A stretch of 64,000 bases of DNA from Methylophilus sp. 14 (GTDB lineage Bacteria; Pseudomonadota; Gammaproteobacteria; Burkholderiales; Methylophilaceae), in assembly GCF_015354345.1 (NCBI RefSeq), contig NZ_JADKYS010000001.1:124001-188000 (forward strand), written 5' to 3'. The number at the start of each line of letters is the position of its first letter. Positions within the stretch are counted from its first letter, which is position 1. This document shows, piece by piece, positions 19,909-29,226 of the stretch. Below the pieces are notes generated by a model. That model was given only the letters and a program-made list of their open reading frames with translations, was not told where the DNA came from and ran no database searches. Made by a program: the position numbers and the translations under genes.

Positions 19909-21063
19909 TTATTGCGGGATCTTGTTGGGTAGTGGGCGCTTACCTACCACCAGCGCGATATTCACTTTTTTACCCGCGCGTATGATAGACAAGGTGGCTT
20001 TTTCACGTGGCTTGAGCATGGCAATGATGTTCAGCATGGATTGACTGTCTGCCACCGGCTTGTCATCAATGCCTACCAAAATATCCCCAGGGCGCAAACC
20101 GGCATGATCAGCCGGGCTGTCCAGCAATACACCGGCAATCAACGACCCGTTAGCTGATTTCAGGTTAAATGACTCTGCCAGTTCTGGCGTGATGTCTTGT
20201 GCTTCAATGCCAATCCAGCCGCGGGTGACGGTGCCGCTGGAACTGATTTGTTCCATCACCTGTTTGGCAATGCTGACCGGAATGGCAAAGCCTATGCCCA
20301 TGCTGCCGCCGTTGCGCGAATAAATCGCACTGTTAATGCCTATGAGGTTGCCGTTGACGTCTATCAGCGCACCACCGGAGTTGCCAGGGTTGATGGAGGC
20401 ATCGGTCTGGATAAAGTTTTCAAAGGTATTGATACCTAAATGGTTACGGCCCAAAGCGCTGATAATGCCTTGAGTCACCGTCTGGCCGACGCCGAACGGG
20501 TTGCCAATGGCCAGCACCACGTCGCCGACTTTCATCTGGTCGCTATTGCTAAACGTAATCGCTGGCAGGTCTTTACGGTCAATTTTAAGCACTGCCAGAT
20601 CGGTGTCCGGGTCTGTGCCTACAACCGTCGCAGAAGACTTGCTGCCATCGCTGAGCGCCACCTCAATCTGGTCGGCAGAGCTGATCACATGGTTGTTGGT
20701 TAAAATCAGGCCGTCAGCACTGACAATCACACCGCTACCCAGGCTGTTTTCCGGCTGCTCATCTTCCTCTTCCATTTCATCGCCAAAAAAATGACGGAAT
20801 AATGGGTCATTCTTGAGGGCATGGTGCGGGTCCTGGCTGATACGTGCCGTAGTGAATATATTGACCACTGAAGGCATGGCTTTGCTCACTGCCGTGCGGT
20901 AGCCGTTTTTGGCAATGGCGGCCGTGGTGTTGGTTGCGACTTGTTTGCTGGCTGGCTGACTGGCGGGTTGTGTGAGCACGCCAGGGTAAAATAGTTTCAA
21001 CACAAACAAAATGCCCAGGCAAACGGTGACGGCTTGTGAGAAGATAGACCAGAGATGTCGCAT
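19909..21063 (-). CDS. HtrA/DegS-type periplasmic serine protease
   Basis: This trypsin-like protease of the HtrA family has an N-terminal membrane anchor or signal (about residues 8-24). The catalytic triad is His125 in LTNNHVISS, Asp155 in DTDLAVLKID and Ser229 in INPGNSGGALID. One C-terminal PDZ domain follows (AGVLLDSPADHAGLRPGDIL). A single PDZ domain with an uncleaved-looking anchor resembles DegS, a stress sensor that cleaves anti-sigma-E factors, but a general quality-control role is equally possible. ATG at 21063 is chosen; a TTG ten codons upstream is less likely. Confidence 0.9.
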   Translation of the reverse strand: MRHLWSIFSQAVTVCLGILFVLKLFYPGVLTQPASQPASKQVATNTTAAIAKNGYRTAVSKAMPSVVNIFTTARISQDPHHALKNDPLFRHFFGDEMEEEDEQPENSLGSGVIVSADGLILTNNHVISSADQIEVALSDGSKSSATVVGTDPDTDLAVLKIDRKDLPAITFSNSDQMKVGDVVLAIGNPFGVGQTVTQGIISALGRNHLGINTFENFIQTDASINPGNSGGALIDVNGNLIGINSAIYSRNGGSMGIGFAIPVSIAKQVMEQISSSGTVTRGWIGIEAQDITPELAESFNLKSANGSLIAGVLLDSPADHAGLRPGDILVGIDDKPVADSQSMLNIIAMLKPREKATLSIIRAGKKVNIALVVGKRPLPNKIPQ

Positions 21064-21118
21064 AATTGCAAAAGTAAGTGAATGTCTTAACAATGCCTAG
21101 TATATATGAGAGTCAGAG

Positions 21119-21865
21119 ATGGAATTAAATCTTCTTGTCACAGAGCTGGCCAATTTTTTACAAGTTGGCAAATTTCAAGATTATTGCCCAAATGGGTTGC
21201 AGGTAGAAGGGCGGCCGCAGGTGCGGCGTATCGTTAGCGGTGTCACGGCCAGCCAGGCGTTGATTGAGGCGGCGATCGCTGCAGATGCCGATGCGATTCT
21301 GGTGCACCATGGCTACTTCTGGCGTGGAGAGGCGGCCGAAGTGACCGGGCTCAAGCGCAATCGCCTCAAACGTTTGCTGACGCATGACCTGAGTCTGCTG
21401 GCTTATCACTTGCCGCTGGATGCGCATGCTGAAGTCGGCAATAACGTGCAGCTGGGGCACGTATTCGAGTGGCCCATCACACATTATCTCGATGATAAGA
21501 ATATGCTGCCCATGGCTCAGTTGCCGCAAGCAATGACGCTCGCGCAACTTGGCGAGCATGTGAGTGAGTGCCTGGGTCGGCAGGCGCAATTGCTGGGGGA
21601 TCCGCAAAAGCAGGTGAAAACGGTAGCCTGGTGCACCGGCGCTGCGCAATCCTATATTCAGCAGGCCGTGAATGCCGGGGTGGATGTGTTTATCAGTGGC
21701 GAAGTTTCAGAGCAGACCTGGCATACCGTGTGTGAAACCGAGACCGCTTATATCAGTGCTGGCCATCACGCGACTGAGCGCTACGGCGTACAGGCATTGG
21801 GTCAGTGGATCGCCGAAAAATATGGTATAGAACACATTTACGTTGAGCTGGATAACCCCGTTTAA
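21119..21865 (+). CDS. Nif3-like dinuclear metal-centre protein
   Basis: A YbgI/NIF3 family protein of 248 residues. These form hexameric toroids with a two-metal site; the biochemical role is uncertain (GTP cyclohydrolase I type 2 activity has been proposed for some members). Metal ligands are visible in LVHHGYFW (His-His) and near the end in AGHHATERYGV. It is divergent from the HtrA gene, with about 55 bases between the starts. The N-terminus contains the family signature DYCPNGLQVEG. Confidence 0.9.
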   Translation: MELNLLVTELANFLQVGKFQDYCPNGLQVEGRPQVRRIVSGVTASQALIEAAIAADADAILVHHGYFWRGEAAEVTGLKRNRLKRLLTHDLSLLAYHLPLDAHAEVGNNVQLGHVFEWPITHYLDDKNMLPMAQLPQAMTLAQLGEHVSECLGRQAQLLGDPQKQVKTVAWCTGAAQSYIQQAVNAGVDVFISGEVSEQTWHTVCETETAYISAGHHATERYGVQALGQWIAEKYGIEHIYVELDNPV

Positions 21866-21879
21866 TTGATTAATATCAA
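21866..21879 (+). promoter_or_regulatory. FNR/ANR-type box upstream of petABC
   Basis: TTGAT-TAAT-ATCAA matches the FNR consensus TTGAT-N4-ATCAA at all ten defined positions. Its centre (21872.5) is about 61 bases before the predicted start point of the petA promoter, the position used by class I activation by CRP/FNR proteins. It begins directly after the stop codon of the Nif3-like gene. Confidence 0.7.
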
Positions 21880-21897
21880 TGACTTATTGAATTAAAT

Positions 21898-21926
21898 TTG
21901 GCTTGTTTCTGCGAAAAATGTATAAT
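21898..21926 (+). promoter_or_regulatory. petABC promoter
   Basis: TTGGCT (21898-21903), 17-base spacer, perfect TATAAT (21921-21926). The predicted start is near 21933, about 50 bases before the petA ATG. Confidence 0.75.
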
Positions 21927-21981
21927 CGCGACTCAAGTTTTGATCACACTGTTACCCCAAAAGGGTAGATTAAGGAAGCCA

Positions 21982-22602
21982 ATGTCAGAAAACAAAATTG
22001 ACAACAACTGTTTGTCGTTTTGCCAGCCATCTGAGGTGGATTTGCAAAAACGCGATTTCTTGGTAAAAGCCACCGCTGCTACAGGCGCTGTGGGTGTTGC
22101 CGCTGTCGCGGTGCCGTTTGTCGGCAGCATGCTGCCGAGTGAGCGCGCCAAAGCGGCCGGTGCACCCGTCGAAGTGGATATCAGCAAGCTGAAACCGGGT
22201 GAAAAAATGACGGCCGAATGGCGCGGTCAGCCGGTATGGATTGTGCGTCGTACCCCAGAAATGCTGGCCAAGCTGGTCAAGCACGACGATCAGTTGTCTG
22301 ATCCAAACCTGGAAGTGCCACAACAGCCTGAATACTGTAAAAACAAAGATCGTTCGATCAAGCCTGAGTTCGCTGTGATGTTGGGTACATGCACGCATTT
22401 GGGTTGCTCACCAAACGACAACTTTGTTGCAACAGCAGAGTGGGATGGCGGTTTTGTCTGCCCATGCCACGGCTCTAAATTCGATTTGTCCGGTCGTGTG
22501 TTCAAGGGTTCTCCAGCACCAAAAAACCTGCTGATTCCTCCACACCAATACCTGACAGACACAACGCTGCTGATTGGCGAAGACAAAAAGGCGGAGGCTT
22601 AA
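21982..22602 (+). CDS. petA: Ubiquinol-cytochrome c reductase iron-sulfur (Rieske) subunit
   Basis: This is the Rieske protein of the cytochrome bc1 complex, which takes an electron from ubiquinol at the Qo site and passes it to cytochrome c1. The [2Fe-2S] ligand boxes are CTHLGC and CPCHGS. The N-terminus has a Tat-type signal anchor, but with Lys-Arg ([10 protein letters not shown], residues 22-31) in place of Arg-Arg, followed by a hydrophobic helix. ATG 21982 is chosen with AGGA upstream; an in-frame TTG at 21898 falls on the -35 box and is not a start. It has 206 residues. Confidence 0.95.
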   Translation: MSENKIDNNCLSFCQPSEVDLQKRDFLVKATAATGAVGVAAVAVPFVGSMLPSERAKAAGAPVEVDISKLKPGEKMTAEWRGQPVWIVRRTPEMLAKLVKHDDQLSDPNLEVPQQPEYCKNKDRSIKPEFAVMLGTCTHLGCSPNDNFVATAEWDGGFVCPCHGSKFDLSGRVFKGSPAPKNLLIPPHQYLTDTTLLIGEDKKAEA

Positions 22603-22605
22603 TTC

Positions 22606-23892
22606 ATGGCAACTAATAAAAAAACAATTGCCGCTGGTGTGTTGGACTGGGTTGATGCCAGATTTCCACTGACCAGTACTATCAAGGGACACCTGACCGA
22701 ATATTACGCGCCAAAAAACTTCAATTTCTGGTATTTCTTTGGTTCATTGGCTTTATTGGTGCTGGTGCTGCAAATCGTCACCGGTATCTTTTTAACCATG
22801 AACTACAAGCCAGATGCTGAATTGGCATTTGCTTCTGTTGAATACATCATGCGTGATGTGTTTGGTGGCAACATTATTCGCTACATGCACTCTACCGGTG
22901 CCTCCATGTTCTTTGTGGTGGTTTACCTGCATATGTTCCGAGGCATCATTTACGGCTCATACAGAACGCCACGTGAACTGATCTGGCTCTTTGGTGTAGG
23001 TATTTTCCTGGTGTTAATGGGTGAGGCTTTCTTCGGCTACCTGCTGCCATGGGGTCAAATGTCCTACTGGGGTGCACAAGTGATTGTGAACCTTTTCTCT
23101 ACCGTGCCATTTATCGGTCCTGACTTGTCCGAGTGGTTGCGTGGTGACTACCTGGTGTCTGATGCCACATTGAACCGTTTCTTCGCTTTCCACGTGATTG
23201 CTTTGCCGCTGGTCTTGTTGGGCCTAGTGGCTGTGCACATTGTGGCTTTGCATGAAGTGGGTTCCAATAACCCTGACGGCGTTGAAATTAAAGCCACGAA
23301 AGATAAAGCCACCGGTATTCCGTTGGACGGTATTCCTTTCCATCCTTACTACTCAGTGAAAGACCTAGTGGGTGTGGTGGCGTTCCTGATGGTGTTCTTT
23401 GCCATCGTGTTCTTTATGCCTGAAATGGGCGGTTACTTCCTGGAAGCCAATAACTTTGTGCCGGCTGACCCGCTGAAAACACCTGCGCACATTGCACCGG
23501 TCTGGTATTTCACGCCTTACTACTCCATTTTGCGTGCTGTGCCGCCGATCGGTATTTCACAATTCCCTGGCGTGGTGGCGATGGGCTTGTCTGTGGTCGC
23601 CTTTGCTTTCCTGCCTTGGCTGGACAAGAGTCCGGTGAAATCTATCCGTTATCGTGGCAAATTGTACAAGCGCTGGTTAGCTGCGTTTGTGGTGAGTTTC
23701 GTGATCCTGGGTTATCTGGGCACGGTGCCAGGGGATATCTGGGGTCAATTCGGATCGTGGTTAGGTCGTGCTGATCGTGCAACAGTGCTTGCCCGTATTT
23801 GTAGCGTGGTGTACTTCGCATTCTTTGCCTTGATGCCTTGGTACACTAAAAAAGATCAAACCAAGCCAGTGCCAGAAAGGGTGACATACTAA
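22606..23892 (+). CDS. petB: Cytochrome b of the bc1 complex
   Basis: This is the membrane core of the bc1 complex, carrying hemes bL and bH and the Qo and Qi sites. At 428 residues it is a full-length cytochrome b, not the split b6/subunit IV form. Paired heme-ligand histidines are visible in RYMHSTGASMFFVVVYLHMF and in FHVIALPLVLLGLVAVH. The Qo signature reads PVWY (residues 298-301) where many organisms have PEWY. GGAGG within the end of petA serves as ribosome site. Confidence 0.96.
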   Translation: MATNKKTIAAGVLDWVDARFPLTSTIKGHLTEYYAPKNFNFWYFFGSLALLVLVLQIVTGIFLTMNYKPDAELAFASVEYIMRDVFGGNIIRYMHSTGASMFFVVVYLHMFRGIIYGSYRTPRELIWLFGVGIFLVLMGEAFFGYLLPWGQMSYWGAQVIVNLFSTVPFIGPDLSEWLRGDYLVSDATLNRFFAFHVIALPLVLLGLVAVHIVALHEVGSNNPDGVEIKATKDKATGIPLDGIPFHPYYSVKDLVGVVAFLMVFFAIVFFMPEMGGYFLEANNFVPADPLKTPAHIAPVWYFTPYYSILRAVPPIGISQFPGVVAMGLSVVAFAFLPWLDKSPVKSIRYRGKLYKRWLAAFVVSFVILGYLGTVPGDIWGQFGSWLGRADRATVLARICSVVYFAFFALMPWYTKKDQTKPVPERVTY

Positions 23893-24602
23893 TGATGAAG
23901 AAAATGTTTTTGCAGGCTTTTGCTAGCCTGACACTGCTGGTTTCTGGCGTGGCATTGGCCAACGAAGTGCACATTGACGTGAAAGCGCCAATCAGCATGA
24001 GCGATAAGGCCTCTTTGCAACGTGGTGCCAAAAACTTTGTGAACTACTGCTTGAACTGCCATAGCGCGAACTACATGCGTTATAACCGTTTGCAGGACAT
24101 CGGCCTGACCGACAAACAGATTAAAGAGAATTTGCTGTTTGCTGGTGAAAAAGTCGGTGAAACCATGCGCGTCAGCATGAATCCTAAAGATGCCAAGAAA
24201 TGGTTTGGTGCTGCACCGCCTGACTTGAGCGTTGAAGTGCGTGCGCGTGGTGCGGACTGGGTGTATGCCTACTTGCGTAGTTTCTACAAGGATGACACCC
24301 GTCCAACCGGCTGGAATAACCAGGTGTTTGACAAAGTGGCGATGCCGCACGTGCTGTATGAGTTGCAAGGTGTGCAGGTGCTGGATCATGAAACACACAC
24401 ACTGAAGCTGGAAAGGGCTGGTAAATTGAGCCCTCAAGAGTATGACCAGTTTGTGGGTGATCTGACCAACTTCCTAGCCTTTATGGCTGAGCCAGCCAAA
24501 CAATCCCGTTTGTGGATTGGTGTCGTGGTGTTGCTGTTCCTGTCTGTGCTGTTCGTCTTGGTGAAGAAAATCAAAACCGAATACTGGAAAGATATTCGCT
24601 AA
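23892..24602 (+). CDS. petC: Cytochrome c1
   Basis: This is the cytochrome c1 subunit of the bc1 complex, passing electrons to soluble cytochrome c. It has a Sec signal peptide (about residues 1-23, ending ALA), the heme c motif CLNCH (within NYCLNCHSANYMRYN), the distal Met-ligand region and a C-terminal membrane anchor (WIGVVVLLFLSVLFVLVKK). The start overlaps the petB stop in TAATG. Its heme needs the ResB/CcsB system encoded at the left edge of the window. Confidence 0.95.
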   Translation: MMKKMFLQAFASLTLLVSGVALANEVHIDVKAPISMSDKASLQRGAKNFVNYCLNCHSANYMRYNRLQDIGLTDKQIKENLLFAGEKVGETMRVSMNPKDAKKWFGAAPPDLSVEVRARGADWVYAYLRSFYKDDTRPTGWNNQVFDKVAMPHVLYELQGVQVLDHETHTLKLERAGKLSPQEYDQFVGDLTNFLAFMAEPAKQSRLWIGVVVLLFLSVLFVLVKKIKTEYWKDIR

Positions 24603-24617
24603 CTGCAAACCAAGTCC

Positions 24618-24651
24618 GACACCAAGGCGTGAGGCCTTGGTGTCTTTTTTT
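24618..24651 (+). terminator. Intrinsic terminator after petABC
   Basis: A perfect 11-bp stem (24618-24628 with 24634-24644) with a five-base loop is followed by seven T. Confidence 0.9.
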
Positions 24652-24667
24652 ATAGGGAAAATAAATT

Positions 24668-25267
24668 ATGATGAGATTGTATTCGGGTACTGTCGATCCT
24701 TACAGTCACCGTTGCCGTATCGTATTGTTCGAAAAAGGCATGGACTTTGAAGTCATTGATGTTGATCTGACCAATAAGACCGAAGATTTGGCCATTTTGA
24801 ATCCGTATGGTGAAGTGCCGGTGTTGGTTGAGCGCGACCTCGTGTTGTCGGAAGCCAATATCATCAATGAGTATATTGATGAGCGTTTTCCGCATCCGCA
24901 GTTGATGCCAGCGGATCCTGTGATGCGTGCGCGTGCGCGACTGTTCCTCTACAACTTTGAAAAAGACTTGTTTAGCCATATCAGGGACATTGAGTCCAGC
25001 GATGAAGAAACGGCAGACAAGGCGCGTAAAGTGGTACGTGATAACTTGACGCAACTGGTGCCGATTTTTGGCAAGCAAAGCTACCTGATGGGTGATGAGT
25101 ACTCCATGCTTGACGTGGCCATCACGCCATTGTTGTGGCGCTTGGGTCACTATGGCATTGAGTTGCCTAACCAGGCTTCACCATTGCTGAAATACGCAGA
25201 GCGTCTGTTCTCGCGTCCAATGTACGCTGAAGCCATGACGCCTTCTGAAAAGGCCATGCGTAAATAA
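24668..25267 (+). CDS. sspA: Stringent starvation protein A, GST-fold
   Basis: SspA is a glutathione-S-transferase-fold protein that binds RNA polymerase and affects stationary-phase and stress transcription. It has 199 residues, an N-terminal thioredoxin-like domain (LYSGTVDPYSHRCRIVLFEKG) and a helical C-terminal domain. The Cys/Ser needed for glutathione chemistry is not evident, as in other SspA proteins. It is followed by sspB, the classical pairing downstream of petABC in beta- and gammaproteobacteria. Confidence 0.92.
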   Translation: MMRLYSGTVDPYSHRCRIVLFEKGMDFEVIDVDLTNKTEDLAILNPYGEVPVLVERDLVLSEANIINEYIDERFPHPQLMPADPVMRARARLFLYNFEKDLFSHIRDIESSDEETADKARKVVRDNLTQLVPIFGKQSYLMGDEYSMLDVAITPLLWRLGHYGIELPNQASPLLKYAERLFSRPMYAEAMTPSEKAMRK

Positions 25268-25285
25268 CGTCAGTCAGTCCCCAGG

Positions 25286-25315
25286 CAGCGCGAATACCCT
25301 TCGCGCTGTTTTTTT
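25286..25315 (+). terminator. Hairpin terminator between sspA and sspB
   Basis: A 9-bp stem CAGCGCGAA/TTCGCGCTG with a TACCC loop is followed by seven T. It lies only 13 bases before the sspB start and covers its upstream region, so it probably acts as a partial terminator lowering sspB relative to sspA. Confidence 0.75.
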
Positions 25316-25327
25316 AAGGAAAGTCGT

Positions 25328-25741
25328 ATGAGCACTTTGATCCCTACCACCGCTTACCTGATACGCGCCATTCATGAGTGGTGTGTTGATAATGGACTCA
25401 CGCCACATTTGCTGGTGAAGGTTGATGCGCATACGCGGGTGCCTATGGCTTATGTGAAAAATGGCGAAATCGTACTCAACATGAATTACACGGCAGTGAA
25501 AGACTTGCATATCGATAATGATGCAGTGGTATTTTCTGCCCGTTTCAGCGGCGTTGCGCAGCATATTTATGTGCCGATTAACCGTGTCGGCGGCGTGTTC
25601 GCCCGCGAGAATGGCCAGGGCATGTTCTTTGAGGTGGTTGATGGTCAGGCGCCCGAACCTAAAACCCGCACGGATGCTGCTGCAGGCGCCGCGCCGGAAG
25701 GGCCTGCAGCTAAAAAGTCCCACCTCAAAGTAGTGAAGTAA
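25328..25741 (+). CDS. sspB: ClpXP specificity-enhancing factor SspB
   Basis: SspB delivers ssrA-tagged and other substrates to ClpXP. The 137 residues comprise a folded substrate-binding domain (about residues 1-105, with TPHLLVKVDAHTRVPMAYVK), a flexible Ala/Pro-rich linker and a short C-terminal ClpX-binding tail ending [17 protein letters not shown] precedes the ATG. Confidence 0.93.
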   Translation: MSTLIPTTAYLIRAIHEWCVDNGLTPHLLVKVDAHTRVPMAYVKNGEIVLNMNYTAVKDLHIDNDAVVFSARFSGVAQHIYVPINRVGGVFARENGQGMFFEVVDGQAPEPKTRTDAAAGAAPEGPAAKKSHLKVVK

Positions 25742-25883
25742 TGCCGCTAGCTTGTCATGCTTTGTGGTGTGATTGGCCTGTGAAGATTGGTCCGATAGCC
25801 TTTTTTCAGTAAAAAATAAAAAATTCTTAAAAAGCACTAGATTACTTCTCAAAAAAAGTGATATAGTTGCGCCTTCCTGAAAT

Positions 25884-25959
25884 GCCGGGTTAGCTCAGTT
25901 GGTAGAGCAGCGCACTTGTAATGCGAAGGTCATCAGTTCGATTCCGATACCCGGCACCA
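25884..25959 (+). tRNA. tRNA-Thr (TGT)
   Basis: A 76-base cloverleaf: acceptor GCCGGGT/ACCCGGC, D-loop TAGCTCAGTTGGTAGAGCA, anticodon TGT, T-loop TTCGATT and encoded CCA. First of four tRNAs in the same order as the E. coli thrU-tyrU-glyT-thrT-tufB operon. Confidence 0.95.
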
Positions 25960-26021
25960 AATTTATGTTTGCTGACATTGACGTCAGTGGCATTAACCGC
26001 GATAATCGCGGTCGATTTTTT

Positions 26022-26106
26022 GGAGAGGTGGCCGAGTGGTTAAAGGCGACGGACTGTAAATCCGTTCTCTCTGAGTACGCTGGTTCGAATCCAGCCCTCT
26101 CCACCA
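26022..26106 (+). tRNA. tRNA-Tyr (GTA)
   Basis: An 85-base class II tRNA with a long variable arm, acceptor GGAGAGG/CCTCTCC, anticodon GTA, T-loop TTCGAAT and encoded CCA. Confidence 0.95.
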
Positions 26107-26176
26107 AAAAATGATTGCCTGTAGGTATTGCTGTAAAGCGGGTCGGTGAGAGCCCTCCTTGGGTGTTCTGCATAGT

Positions 26177-26252
26177 GCGGGTGTAGCTCAGTTGGTAGAG
26201 CACTTGCCTTCCAAGCAAGATGTCGCGAGTTCGAACCTCGTCGCCCGCTCCA
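26177..26252 (+). tRNA. tRNA-Gly (TCC)
   Basis: A 76-base cloverleaf with acceptor GCGGGTG/CGCCCGC (one G-U), anticodon TCC, T-loop TTCGAAC and encoded CCA. Confidence 0.95.
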
Positions 26253-26272
26253 ACAATAACAATAGGCAAAAC

Positions 26273-26347
<75 letters not shown>

Positions 26348-26449
26348 GATTTGCTCTGTAGCATACGGGGCTTGGTAAGTAGTCGCGTGCAAGGGTGCTG
26401 TCATCCGCGTCGCATAATTGGCTTTATTTAGTACTAATAAAGGAAAAAC

Positions 26450-27644
<1,195 letters not shown>

Positions 27645-27657
27645 AGTTGATGTATGT

Positions 27658-27690
27658 GAAAGCTGCGCTACAACCCGTGCAGCTTTCGCT
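27658..27690 (+). terminator. Hairpin after tuf copy 1
   Basis: A 9-bp stem GAAAGCTGC/GCAGCTTTC with a 12-base loop and only a poor T run. It may be a weak terminator or an RNA processing/stability hairpin before tRNA-Trp. Confidence 0.5.
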
Positions 27691-27701
27691 TTAAAGAGTA
27701 C

Positions 27702-27777
27702 AGGCCAATAGCTCAATTGGTAGAGTATCGGTCTCCAAAACCGAGGGTTGGGGGTTCGAGACCCTCTTGGCCTGCCA
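27702..27777 (+). tRNA. tRNA-Trp (CCA)
   Basis: A 76-base cloverleaf with acceptor AGGCCAA/TTGGCCT, D-loop TAGCTCAATTGGTAGAGTA, anticodon CCA, T-loop TTCGAGA and encoded CCA. Its position between tuf and secE is conserved in many beta- and gammaproteobacteria. Confidence 0.95.
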
Positions 27778-27820
27778 AACACCCAGAATAAACTGAGGTG
27801 TTAATCATAAAGTTAAGTAT

Positions 27821-28168
27821 ATGATCGATAAAATCAAACTGGCTTTATCCCTGTTGTTACTAGCTTTAGGGATCGCCGGTTTTTATCTTTTTGAAGATAA
27901 AGCAATGGTTATCAGGATACTTGCCGTTTTGGCAGGTATTGTCGCGTCTGTAGCAGTGGCGTGGACTGCGCCACAAGGCAAGCAGGCGCTAGGCTTTTTT
28001 AATGAGTCTGTTGCTGAAGCCAAGCGTGTTGTCTGGCCAACGCGTCAGGAAACCCTGCAAACCACACTGGCGGTTGTTGTGCTGGTCGTGATCATGGCGG
28101 CTTTCCTGGCGTTGGTAGATATCAGCTTCGCCTACATGGTGCAATGGATTATGGGTAAAGGAGCTTAA
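27821..28168 (+). CDS. secE: Preprotein translocase subunit SecE
   Basis: SecE clamps SecY in the SecYEG channel. This is the long three-helix form (115 residues): two N-terminal membrane helices, then the conserved [20 protein letters not shown] amphipathic helix and the essential C-terminal membrane helix. The last base of the stop is the first of nusG (TAATG). Confidence 0.95.
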   Translation: MIDKIKLALSLLLLALGIAGFYLFEDKAMVIRILAVLAGIVASVAVAWTAPQGKQALGFFNESVAEAKRVVWPTRQETLQTTLAVVVLVVIMAAFLALVDISFAYMVQWIMGKGA

Positions 28169-28704
28169 TGGCTATGCGTTGGTATGCAGTTCAAGCTTTC
28201 TCCGGCATGGAAAAATCCGTGAAAGCCGGTTTGGAAGAGCGCATCATCAGATCTAACTTGCAAGATCAGTTCGGTGACATTCTGGTGCCTGTTGAAGAAG
28301 TGGTCGAGTTGAAGAATGGTCAGAAGACTATTTCTGAGCGCCGCCTGTATCCTGGCTATGTCCTGGTGCAAATGGAAATGACAGACGAGAGCTGGCACCT
28401 GGTGAGAAGTACGCCAAGAGTGACCTCGTTCATCGGTGGTACGGCGCAGCGCCCAACCCCGATTAAAGATAAAGAAGTAGAAATCATTCTGCGCCGCATG
28501 GATGACAGCAAGTCGAATCCAACGCAGAAGATGACGTTTGAAAAGGGCGAAAGCGTACGCGTGATCGATGGCCCATTCAAGGATTTCTCTGGTAGCGTTG
28601 AAGAAGTGAATTACGACAAAAACAAACTGCGTGTTTCCGTGGTGATTTTTGGTCGCGCGACACCAGTTGAACTGGATTTTGCACAGGTAGAAAAAGAAGT
28701 CTAG
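28168..28704 (+). CDS. nusG: Transcription termination/antitermination factor NusG
   Basis: NusG binds RNA polymerase through its NGN domain and Rho or ribosomal S10 through its C-terminal KOW domain. It has 178 residues, with N-terminal [23 protein letters not shown], the [10 protein letters not shown] strand and the KOW segment [17 protein letters not shown]. It is translationally coupled to secE. Confidence 0.96.
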   Translation: MAMRWYAVQAFSGMEKSVKAGLEERIIRSNLQDQFGDILVPVEEVVELKNGQKTISERRLYPGYVLVQMEMTDESWHLVRSTPRVTSFIGGTAQRPTPIKDKEVEIILRRMDDSKSNPTQKMTFEKGESVRVIDGPFKDFSGSVEEVNYDKNKLRVSVVIFGRATPVELDFAQVEKEV

Positions 28705-28716
28705 TTGTGCATTGTT

Positions 28717-28746
28717 CGACTGCCGTGAACGGTAGTCGATATTTTT
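28717..28746 (+). terminator. Hairpin with T run between nusG and rplK
   Basis: A 9-bp stem CGACTGCCG/CGGTAGTCG (one G-U) with a TGAA loop, then ATATTTTT. Probably a terminator of the secE-nusG unit or a leaky attenuator before rplK. Confidence 0.6.
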
Positions 28747-28748
28747 AA

Positions 28749-28781
28749 CGGGGAGCCTGCCTCAGGCGCTATTACCCATTT
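28749..28781 (+). promoter_or_regulatory. Candidate L1-binding leader of rplKA
   Basis: Just upstream of rplK, GGGGAGC, a small GCCTG/CAGGC hairpin and GCTATTACCC resemble the L1-binding motif of the L11 operon leader, by which L1 represses its own operon. The assignment is from pattern and position only. Confidence 0.45.
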
Positions 28782-28793
28782 TAGGAGTCAAAC

Positions 28794-29225
28794 ATGGCAA
28801 AGAAAGTCATTGGCTACATTAAGCTGCAGATCCCTGCAGGTAAAGCCAACCCAAGCCCACCAGTCGGTCCAGCACTGGGTCAACGTGGTCTGAACATCAT
28901 GGAATTCTGTAAGGCGTTTAACGCTGCAACGCAAGGTGTAGAGCCAGGCTTGCCAATTCCAGTGGTGATCACTGCATTTGCAGACAAGAGCTTCACGTTT
29001 GTGATGAAAACCCCACCAGCGACCGTGCTGATCAAAAAAGCGGCCAAGCTGGAAAAAGGCTCTGCACGTCCTCATACAGACAAAGTTGGTAAGATTACTC
29101 GCGCACAAGCTGAAGAGATCGCCAAAACAAAACAGCCTGACCTGACGGCTGCTGACCTGGATGCCGCTGTACGCACCATCGCTGGTAGCGCACGTAGCAT
29201 GGGTATCGAAGTGGAGGGTGTATAA
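28794..29225 (+). CDS. rplK: 50S ribosomal protein L11
   Basis: L11 binds 23S rRNA in the GTPase-associated centre and is needed for stringent-factor activation. It has 143 residues, N-terminal [20 protein letters not shown] and the conserved [26 protein letters not shown] precedes the ATG. First gene of rplKA. Confidence 0.97.
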   Translation: MAKKVIGYIKLQIPAGKANPSPPVGPALGQRGLNIMEFCKAFNAATQGVEPGLPIPVVITAFADKSFTFVMKTPPATVLIKKAAKLEKGSARPHTDKVGKITRAQAEEIAKTKQPDLTAADLDAAVRTIAGSARSMGIEVEGV

Positions 29226-29226
29226 C

